Shown: piece after piece, positions 1 to 6,600 of the stretch | How positions within the stretch are numbered: position 1 is the stretch's first letter | Layout: the number at the start of each line of letters is the position of its first letter | Assembly (NCBI GenBank): GCA_017467205.1 | Contig: JAFTSQ010000019.1 | Coordinates: 1 to 63,266, forward strand | DNA from: Clostridia bacterium | GTDB taxonomy: Bacteria; Bacillota_A; Clostridia; Oscillospirales; CAG-272 | Reading direction: 5' to 3' | Length of the DNA stretch: 63,266 nucleotides | The notes under the pieces: model-generated | Databases searched by the model: none | The model's input: the letters and a program-made list of their open reading frames with translations, nothing else | What the model was told of the DNA's origin: nothing | Translations under genes and position numbers: made by a program

Positions 1-293
<293 letters not shown>

Positions 294-401
294 TCAGTTG
301 TTTTTACTCGTCTACCCGTATGAAGGAGAGAAAGAAGTACGGACTCAAGGGTGCTCGTCGCGCTACTCAGTTCTCGAAGAGATAAGTCAAAAAGTATTTT
401 T

Positions 402-435
402 CAAGAACTCTTTGCGAACAGGGTTCTTGTTTTTT
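402..435 (+). terminator. rho-independent terminator-like hairpin
   Basis: CAAGAACTC (402-410) pairs with GGGTTCTTG (421-429), followed by six T. No plus-strand gene is recognised upstream, so it may serve a gene outside the window or be part of a repeat. Confidence 0.55.
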
Positions 436-513
436 GATTTTTCAACAAAAGCTGTTTTGACTTACCCCACTCGCACCGAGGTTGCCAAAGGACAAGCCTT
501 TGTCATTCGCCCT

Positions 514-540
514 AAAAAACAGCCGTGTAGGCTGTTTTTT
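514..540. terminator. rho-independent terminator-like hairpin
   Basis: AAAAAACAGCC (514-524) pairs with GGCTGTTTTTT (530-540) across a 5-nt loop. The A and T tracts make it bidirectional. It is one of at least four such hairpins within 500 bp that contain no convincing gene. Confidence 0.6.
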
Positions 541-554
541 AACGGGTTCACAGT

Positions 555-636
555 TCTCGAAGAGATAATCTCGACCTTTGGTCGAATACAAAAAATGCTC
601 AACTACGGTTGAGCATTTTTTATTATCTCTTCGAGA
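555..636. repeat. nested inverted repeat around a strong terminator
   Basis: TCTCGAAGAGATAAT (555-569) is exactly inverted at 622-636. Inside lies a textbook terminator at 590-621: AAAAAATGCTCAAC, loop tacg, GTTGAGCATTTTTT. The outer arm is the same word that ends the 142-bp repeats, so the 1-640 region is built from shared modules. Confidence 0.8.
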
Positions 637-638
637 GC

Positions 639-800
639 AATGAAATGAATCCGCTTCGCGTATTCTTGAAATGACCTATCGGTCTTGAAAATCGCTAACG
701 CGATTGAAATGCACTGCGGTGATTTAAGGATTCATTTTATTTCAAGATATGCGTAGCATATCATTTCAAGACGGCTATGCCGCCATTTCAAGCGCGGCAC
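639..800. repeat. modular array of mini-hairpins spaced by TTGAAATG/CATTTCAA
   Basis: An outer stem (639-652 with 728-741, one mismatch) and its right flank enclose consecutive small perfect palindromes: CGC-ttc-GCG (652-660), GACC-tatc-GGTC (673-684), ATCGC-taac-GCGAT (691-704), CAC-tgcg-GTG (712-721), ATATGC-gta-GCATAT (747-761) and CGGC-tat-GCCG (772-782). They are separated by TTGAAATG on the left half and CATTTCAAG on the right half. The hairpin sequences differ while the spacers are constant. It ends about 20 bp before the stop of the SLOG-like gene. Confidence 0.8.
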
Positions 801-819
801 AGCTGAGCTTTTCATTCCA

Positions 820-1148
820 TTAAACCTGAACAAGCGTAATAGGCTTATCGGTTTTTTTCGTATACTTTAAGGTGTATTGAGCTCCTTTTGAATGCCCATC
901 CCAGATTATAAGTACGGCGTCTGACATATCTACCATTTGCTCGTTGCGCTTGAGTGGCGCGCCACGCCCATAAAGGTCGTAACGCGGACGCAGTATAAAT
1001 TTAGATAGACGGTGCTCATCTGCATATTGTTCAGCTAAACTATCCACTCCTGACGCGCCCCACTGATTATTGTATCAACATCCATTGGAATATGCGGTGA
1101 CAAATCAAAGTTTTTTATACTGCGTGAACCAACAATTAACAGTTTCAT
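820..1148 (-). pseudogene. SLOG-domain (DUF2493/YspA-like) gene with a one-base frameshift
   Basis: The N-terminal frame starts at ATG 1148 (MKLLIVGSRS..., with AGGAGG about 11 nt upstream) and runs to about 1060. The rest of the same protein continues in another frame to the stop at 820. Joining them restores a typical Rossmann-like SLOG start (GSRS, then SGGASGVDSLAEQ, then GRGAPLKRNEQM and SDAVLIIWDG). The break falls at the CCCC run at 1058-1061: one extra base would make the frame continuous, giving about 109 residues, near family size. SLOG proteins of this type are thought to bind nucleotides or small ligands, and some occur in phage-defence and signalling contexts. It is divergent from the HTH gene at 1258, with operator-like repeats between them. 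The shift may be a mutation, a homopolymer sequencing error, or programmed frameshifting; I favour the first two. Confidence 0.75.
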
Positions 1149-1169
1149 TGAATAAAAAGCCTCCTTTGA

Positions 1170-1240
1170 GTATATACCTATATAAGTATATACCAAAATG
1201 GAGAGATTGTCAATTAGGTATATATTCGATAGAATATATA
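1170..1240. promoter_or_regulatory. operator-like repeats between divergent SLOG and HTH genes
   Basis: GTATATACC occurs twice in direct orientation at 1170-1178 and 1186-1194 (16-bp period). The inverse word GGTATATA lies at 1218-1225. A perfect palindrome, TATATATTC-gata-GAATATATA, covers 1219-1240, just upstream of the GGGAGG ribosome site of the HTH gene. This looks like an autoregulatory control region for the small HTH protein, which is an inference from position. Confidence 0.55.
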
Positions 1241-1257
1241 TCAAGGGAGGGGCTGTG

Positions 1258-1479
1258 ATGGTAAGATTGATTATAGATAAATATTTGGACAAAAACGGCA
1301 TTACTCGATACGAGTTAGCCAAGCGAACCGATGTTAAATTCCAAACGATAGACCGATACTACAAAAATCGTGTCGTTCGTTATGACAGTTACATTTTAGA
1401 CCGCATATGCGCGGCTTTGGAATGCAATCTCTCTGACATCATTGAATACGTAAAGGACGAGGAGGCTCCGACTCCTTAA
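1258..1479 (+). CDS. small Cro/C1-type (XRE) HTH regulator
   Basis: This 73-residue protein is almost entirely a lambda-repressor-like helix-turn-helix fold: residues 15-40 (GITRYELAKRTDVKFQTIDRYY) carry the two DNA-contact helices, and the end (ICAALECNLSDIIEYV) matches the HTH_26-type C-terminal helix. ATG 1258 is chosen because GGGAGG ends 7 nt upstream. An open frame continues further upstream but runs through the palindromic operator. It is divergent from the frameshifted SLOG gene and probably controls both genes through the intergenic repeats. Such single-domain regulators are common in mobile or stress-response pairs; the ligand and target are unknown. Confidence 0.85.
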   Translation: MVRLIIDKYLDKNGITRYELAKRTDVKFQTIDRYYKNRVVRYDSYILDRICAALECNLSDIIEYVKDEEAPTP

Positions 1480-1480
1480 A

Positions 1481-1505
1481 AAGCTCTGCTACGGCAGAGC
1501 TTTTG
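1481..1505 (+). terminator. terminator of the small HTH gene
   Basis: AAGCTCTGC (1481-1489), loop tacg, GCAGAGCTT (1494-1502), then a T-rich tract. It starts immediately after the TAA of the HTH gene. Confidence 0.8.
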
Positions 1506-1628
1506 TTTTTACAGTGGCGGAAATGATGAAAAATTACGAAGCTTTCGGGATGAGCAAGCCCCTCCCCTACCGTTTTCGCGCGGAGCGGCATAAGATAAGC
1601 GCGTCGAGGCGGTAAAAGACATATGCAC

Positions 1629-1657
1629 TTTACTTTCCAGTTGATTTACGGTATAAT
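1629..1657 (+). promoter_or_regulatory. putative sigma-A promoter of the membrane HTH gene
   Basis: TTTACT (1629-1634), a 17-nt spacer and TATAAT (1652-1657). The leader to ATG 1778 is about 115 nt and contains a hairpin at 1695-1717 (GGTTGAAT, 7-nt loop, ATTCAACC). The stretch 1506-1628 shows no supported gene. Confidence 0.55.
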
Positions 1658-1777
1658 ATATTTGAATTTACTAAAGCTCACCTACTCTACCGTTGGTTGA
1701 ATTCTCCCCATTCAACCTATGGTGTGTGGATTTATTTATTGAGCGCTGTTATACTGTAAGCGAAAGGAGGAAAACCT

Positions 1778-2380
1778 ATGGACCAAATTAAAATCGGCAG
1801 ATTTATTGCCGAGTGCAGAAAGCGGCAAAATTTAACTCAAATGCAGCTTGCAGAAAGACTGAATATCACCGACAGAGCGGTATCAAAGTGGGAATGCGGA
1901 AAGGCAATGCCGGATACTTCGATTATGCTTGAGCTTTGTGATATTCTCGGAATCAGCGTTAATGAATTACTTTATGGGGAGAAAATCAGTATGGAAAACA
2001 ACACGAAAAACGAGCAGATTTTGCTCGATATGGCGAAGGAATTGGAGAGAAAAAATAAAATTGTTTGGCGGTCCATGTGGGCAATTTTGACAGTAAGTAT
2101 GATTGCCCTGTTTGCAGGTCTTATGATTGCCGCATTTTTGATACCCGAGGGGGTGTGGCAGCTTGTCGCGATTCTCGGCATTAGCATTGTATTTTTAATA
2201 CCCTGCTTCTATGCGTTGAAGCTTGAGGTCAGCGTTGGCGCTTACAAGTGCAAAAACTGCGGTCACGAGATCGTGCCTACCTATTCAGAGGCACTGTGGG
2301 CAATGCACAGAGGTACAACGCGCTACTTAAAGTGCCCCGAGTGCAAAAAACGTACTTGGTGCAAAAAGGTGTTAAAATAA
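1778..2380 (+). CDS. membrane-anchored XRE regulator with zinc ribbon
   Basis: This 200-residue protein has three parts. Residues 5-65 are a Cro/C1-type HTH (QNLTQMQLAERLNITDRAVS motif, then ILGISVNELLYGE). Residues about 97-120 and 127-147 are hydrophobic membrane segments. The C-terminal 45 residues form a zinc ribbon with cysteine pairs C158-x2-C161 and C186-x2-C189. HTH proteins with a C-terminal membrane part are frequent in Clostridia and are presumed to respond to envelope or ligand signals; here the zinc ribbon would lie in the cytoplasm if the two TMs form a hairpin. GAAAGGAGG precedes ATG 1778 at good spacing. It stands alone between its own promoter and terminator. Function beyond DNA binding is not evident. 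Confidence 0.85.
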   Translation: MDQIKIGRFIAECRKRQNLTQMQLAERLNITDRAVSKWECGKAMPDTSIMLELCDILGISVNELLYGEKISMENNTKNEQILLDMAKELERKNKIVWRSMWAILTVSMIALFAGLMIAAFLIPEGVWQLVAILGISIVFLIPCFYALKLEVSVGAYKCKNCGHEIVPTYSEALWAMHRGTTRYLKCPECKKRTWCKKVLK

Positions 2381-2385
2381 TTAAC

Positions 2386-2425
2386 AAATAGGAGGGCGAT
2401 TTAGCGAGCCCTCCTATTTACTTTT
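2386..2425 (+). terminator. terminator of the membrane HTH gene
   Basis: AAATAGGAGGGC (2386-2397) pairs with GCCCTCCTATTT (2408-2419), followed by ACTTTTG, directly after the TAA of the HTH gene. Confidence 0.75.
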
Positions 2426-2465
2426 GTGCGTCTTTATGTTATAATTATTAAAGGAGGATTTGGTT

Positions 2466-2633
2466 ATGCATTTTACGGTTATTGATATCAGGGGCGAGTA
2501 TGCCTATCTGCGCCCTGAAAATATTTGCACTGCCTCCGAGGACTTGGTTCTCGCGCTGGCGCTTCTTCCGCCGGAGGCGGATATTGGCTCGCGGATATAC
2601 TACGAGGCGGGCGAGTACACCGTCGTTGGCTGA
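2466..2633 (+). CDS. small unknown protein (55 aa)
   Basis: A 55-residue reading frame opens with ATG 2466, 8 nt after AAAGGAGG, one of the strongest ribosome sites in the window. The product begins MHFTVIDIRGEYAYL, has a central LVLALALLPPEADIGSR stretch and ends YEAGEYTVVG. The amphipathic beta-rich pattern and conserved-looking LPPEADIGSR turn suggest a small folded protein rather than a leader peptide. It lies 30 bp upstream of the two-TM protein at 2664 and is probably cotranscribed with it. I do not recognise a named family and give no function. Confidence 0.65.
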   Translation: MHFTVIDIRGEYAYLRPENICTASEDLVLALALLPPEADIGSRIYYEAGEYTVVG

Positions 2634-2663
2634 TTTCGGAAATACACGTTTATAGAGGTTATA

Positions 2664-3236
2664 ATGAAATTCACAGGCTTTTTCTGCACAAGGCTTTATA
2701 TGTTTTTATCCGAGATTCCGGTTATCGCTTTTCTTTGGCTGGCTATTGCCAACAACGATGCGGTTGATCTCTCGGTTAAGCTCTATCCGCTCCAAGCGGT
2801 GCTTATTGCTATCGGCGTTTTTATTATTCTGTTCCTTTTCAGAATGATAACGGTATCCAATCAGGAGATAAGGATGCACGGTCTTTTTTCTTCGAAGGAC
2901 AGGGCGATAATCAACAAGGGAAAGACGCTTACCGTTACCCTTTTACGAAGAAGGCGGATTCGGTTTGAGCTCTTCGGCGCGGAGGAAAAGCCACCGTTCG
3001 ACTGGATGAAGAGCGTTGACTACATTCCCTCTGCGGTCAGAGTTTTCCGCGCTACCGCAATTGGCGGAAGGTACTCGGCAAGAAGACTGCTTTCCTTCTT
3101 CGGTGCGGACAAGGATATGATAAAGGATGCGCTCACCCTCGACGAATATACGCGCGAGCTTGACGGAATTACGCTCGACTCCCGGATAGTTGACGGCGAG
3201 AGAAAGATAAAGCTTATTTTTAATAAGACGATTTAA
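2664..3236 (+). CDS. two-TM membrane protein of unknown function
   Basis: The 190-residue product has two N-terminal hydrophobic segments (about residues 11-30 and 42-60), then a roughly 125-residue cytoplasmic part that is basic near the membrane (LLRRRRIRF) and mixed alpha/beta after that. No catalytic motif is visible. GAGG lies about 8 nt before ATG 2664, a modest ribosome site. The small gene at 2466 precedes it by 30 bp, and a terminator hairpin follows at 3244-3262. The two-TM hairpin plus soluble domain resembles the layout of bacterial PH-like membrane proteins, but I cannot show a PH fold from sequence alone. Confidence 0.7.
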   Translation: MKFTGFFCTRLYMFLSEIPVIAFLWLAIANNDAVDLSVKLYPLQAVLIAIGVFIILFLFRMITVSNQEIRMHGLFSSKDRAIINKGKTLTVTLLRRRRIRFELFGAEEKPPFDWMKSVDYIPSAVRVFRATAIGGRYSARRLLSFFGADKDMIKDALTLDEYTRELDGITLDSRIVDGERKIKLIFNKTI

Positions 3237-3243
3237 TAAAAAT

Positions 3244-3262
3244 CCACCCGCATAGCGGGTGG
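3244..3262 (+). terminator. hairpin after the two-TM gene
   Basis: CCACCCGC (3244-3251), loop ata, GCGGGTGG (3255-3262), starting 8 nt after the stop codon. The T tract is weak. Confidence 0.55.
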
Positions 3263-3367
3263 TATTTCATTTTCGGGCATAGCCCTAATACTACCGGCTA
3301 CGCACAAGTGCGTTTTAGATTGAGCTATGCACTTGTTACGTAAACCCGCTCGAGCGGGACTAAACCC

Positions 3368-3494
3368 AAGCCTCCCTCTGTGTAAGGGGAGGTGGCACGG
3401 CAACGCCGTGACGGAGGGGTTGTAAAAAGATAGTTTCCAGCAAATACAATCCCTCACCGCCTTCGGCAGAGCTCCCTTTGCACAAGGGAGCCTT
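3368..3494. mobile_element. 127-bp palindromic MITE-like element
   Basis: The left arm begins AAGCCTCCCTCTGTGTAAGG and continues to GGAGGGGTTGT. The right arm is its imperfect inverse, from ACAATCCCTCACCGCC to AAGGGAGCCTT. About 20 bp of unrelated sequence lies between. Each arm also carries its own small hairpin (GGCacggcaacGCC on the left, GCCttcGGC on the right). There is no transposase. From general knowledge, elements with this CCTCCCT/CTCCCTTG signature are abundant in clostridial genomes as non-autonomous repeats. The minus-strand frames across it are translated repeat, not genes. Confidence 0.75.
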
Positions 3495-3559
3495 TGACAC
3501 AGGGTACTCTTCGCCTCTATTCATAAATTCTTCTCTGCTCATCGGCATAGCCTTTTCAG

Positions 3560-3586
3560 AACCACGCGACTATCGCGTGGTTTTCG
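3560..3586. terminator. hairpin between convergent genes
   Basis: AACCACGCG (3560-3568), loop actat, CGCGTGGTT (3574-3582), then TTCGTT. It lies between the plus-strand gene ending at 3236 and the minus-strand giant gene ending at 3678. Confidence 0.55.
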
Positions 3587-3598
3587 TTATACAAAAAG

Positions 3599-3643
3599 AA
3601 TAGCGAGGTACAGAAATCTATACCTCGCTATTTTGTTTTTTGG
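3599..3643. terminator. bidirectional terminator at the end of the giant surface gene
   Basis: AATAGCGAGGTA (3599-3610) pairs with TACCTCGCTATT (3621-3632). A T-rich tract follows on the plus side, and TTCTTTTTG follows on the minus side. It serves the minus-strand gene ending at 3678. A further hairpin, GCCT-aa-GGGC...GCCC-t-CAGGC, sits at about 3648-3672. Confidence 0.75.
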
Positions 3644-3677
3644 TTACGCCTAAGGGCGACAGCCCTCAGGCTTGGTT

Positions 3678-6600
3678 TTACTTATACTGCTTCGCAGTAC
3701 CCTCTGCAAGAGTTATCATCTTAACTGCCTGGAGAGAGAACTTATCTGCACATACGGTGAGAGTCTTGGTCATTCTACCGCGAGCAAGGATCTTAAGGCG
3801 TCCTGCCTTTGCGTTTACAAGGCGCTTTGCTTTAAGAGCCGCAAGAGTTACGGTTTCGCCATCCTCGAAGTTCTCGCATATGGTATCAAGGTTGATTTCA
3901 ACCATCTTACCTGTGCCCTTGCCCTCGATTACGGCAACCTCGATCTTCTCGCTTGCTTCCTCGTCGGTTATGATGCTGTCAGCCTCAAGTGCGTCGGTAT
4001 AGACTGCCTCGTGATGCTCTTCGACCACGACAGCTTCCTCTGCTACGGGCTCTTCGACTGCAACCTCTTCAACCGCAGGAGCTTCCTCTGTTGCAGGAGC
4101 TTCCTCTGCGACGGGCTCTTCAGCCTTAACCTCTACGTAAGGAAGTGCTACGACGTTCTTGCCGGTGACCTCTGCTGCCTTATCCTCGCCCTTGACGTTC
4201 TCAAGAAGCTCGCCAACGTTGACCTTAACGATGTTGCAATTTTCGTCCATCGTCATACCGGGAGGAAGGATAACCTTAACGAGATCGCGCTTAACAAGCT
4301 CCTCGGTGGTTTCGTAAGGCATATGGTAGTCGACCTTCGGAATGTCGGTCTGAGGAATGTTGAGCTTCTTCATAAGCTCGTCGATAAGCTCTATGGCATA
4401 GCCAAGCGAGCGTGCACTTCTGACCTTGAGAAGCATAGGTACTTGATCAAGCTTAGGCTTGTCGGATACGTCGGTGAAGTGGTACTTGTTGACGTTGTAC
4501 TCCTTGGGATCAAGAGCTATGTACATCAGAAGGTTCTTACCCTTGACGTTAAGCTTTACGCACTGAATTCTGCCCTTGTTGAAGGACTCGAAGTTCCAGC
4601 TCGTTCTCGCCTTGACGCCCTTGTAGGAAAGAAGCGCGTTCTTAATAACGGTGTAGTAGTCCTGCATAGGAGGCTCGGACTGAATAAGCCTCGACATATA
4701 AGAGCTTCTGTAACGGACGAGCACAACGTTATCGGGATCGACAACGGGTACTACCGGCTCTTCCTCAACTACGGCAGCCGCCTCTTCGACGGTTTCTTCG
4801 ACTGCGGCAGCTTCCTCGACCACAGGCTCGACCTCTGCGACCTCTTCGACTGCAGGCTCTTCCTCTGCGACGTGCTCTTCCTCAATAGCCTCTACGTTAG
4901 AAACCTCATCAACGACGGGCTCTTCAACGGGCTCTTCAACGGGCTCTTCTATTTCGGGTGCGGGCTCATCCTCTACGGGAGCGATGGGTTCAACCTGTGC
5001 GGTAGGCTCGGTGGGCTCGCCGTCCTTCTTATTCTTGCGGAGAAGAAGGATTACGAGAACGACTACTGCTGCTGCAAGGAGAATTGCAAGAATTATCCAG
5101 AGCCAGAGAAGGTTTACGGGAACGACGTCTACGGGAGCGTCGGTAACCTCAACTATTGCGTACGTCGAGAAGTGAGTGGTTTCGAATTCCATATAGTCGC
5201 CGACACGCTCTGCAGACATATCAGTAACAGCACCGTCGTCTGCTATGTAAACGACCATAAGGTTCTTATCGCGAAGACGCTCGGGGATAAGGAGCTTGAC
5301 TGTAAATTCGTCGTTTACCTTAACCTCTGCGTTGTTGTGATTGAAGTGAATATCGAATGCTGCGCCCATCACACCAATCTTGCCCTGCTCGGTAACGACG
5401 CTGCTGAAGTCTACGTCGGTGTAAACCGCGGTGTTATCTATAAGAACGAGAGTGTGGTCAGAGCCGATACCGCCTACTGCGATGATGTTAAGGATGAGGG
5501 TTCCTTCACTGTCACGGTAGGAGAAGTCGTATACGGGGTATACGGGAACGGTAATCGTAAGAGTTGCGGTCATATCTGCAACTGCGTTATGGTTATCGTC
5601 AACTACGAAGCTTGCGGTGATGGTGTAAACACCGATCTCTTTTCCACTGCCGCTGTAATTAACCGAGAGGATACCCTCGGGAATAAGTCCGCTTATTGCT
5701 ATCTGATGAACGTTTCCGTCGTACGGAACGGACAAATCGTTGAAGCTTACGCCGCTCATATCGATGTCAGCCTTCGCTATCTCCCACTCAATAGAGGTGG
5801 ATACGGTGCTGTTAACCAACTCATAGTTTGCACTGTCATAGCCGAAGGATGCAACGTACTTGCCTGCGTTAGTTGCGGAGTTGTTCTCGTAAACTACCGA
5901 AAAGCCTGCGGGAAGACCCACAAGAGTTACGGTATGAGTTTCGCCGTTATAGACAAGGACCTCGGTAAGAGTGGGCGGATAGTCCCACTTAACGCCGGTA
6001 AAGTCTACGGTCTGCTTGTTAATTACCCAATCAAGCTCCAAGGTGGTGGCGCTGAGGGTGTAGTTACCGTTAGCTGCAAGAGTAGCAACTGCCTTGTAGT
6101 TACCTGCATCGGTCTTGCTGTTGTCAGCATAGGTAGCGGTTACGTATGCGGGAAGGTTACTCAGCGCTACGGTGAATGCGTTGCCCGAGTAGATGAAGGC
6201 ATTTGTGTAATCCCAAGTGAAATCACCTACATTGATGCTCTTCGGAGAGATTACCCAATTGAGCTCAACGGTCGCCGCGCTAAGTGCGTAGTTGCTATTA
6301 GTTGCAAGAGTAGCAACTGCCTTGTAGTTACCTGCGTCGGTCTTACTGTTGTCAGCATAGGTAGCAGTTACGTATGCGGGAAGGTTACTCAGCGCTACGG
6401 TGAATGCGTTGCCCGAGTAGGTGAAGGCATTTGTGTAATCCCAAGTGAAATCACCTACATTGATGCTCTTCGGAGAGATTACCCAATTGAGCTCAACGGT
6501 CGCCGCGCTAAGTGCGTAGTTGCTGTTAGTTGCAAGAGTAGCAACTGCCTTGTAGTTACCTGCGTCGGTCTTTGCGTTATTTATGTAAGCTACGGTTACG

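Noticed and set aside
298..612. 104-codon plus-strand frame in the repeat zone
   Set aside because: It runs through one repeat copy and two terminator hairpins, has no ribosome site and resembles no protein.
639..800. CRISPR array
   Set aside because: The constant words are only 8-9 bp, invert in the middle, and the variable parts are themselves palindromes of 9-15 bp; no cas gene is present.
1522..1620. 30-codon frame starting ATGATG upstream of the membrane HTH gene
   Set aside because: Very short, without a ribosome site, and upstream of the promoter assigned to the HTH gene.
3233..3548. Two minus-strand frames over the palindromic element
   Set aside because: They translate the arms of the MITE-like repeat and lack ribosome sites.
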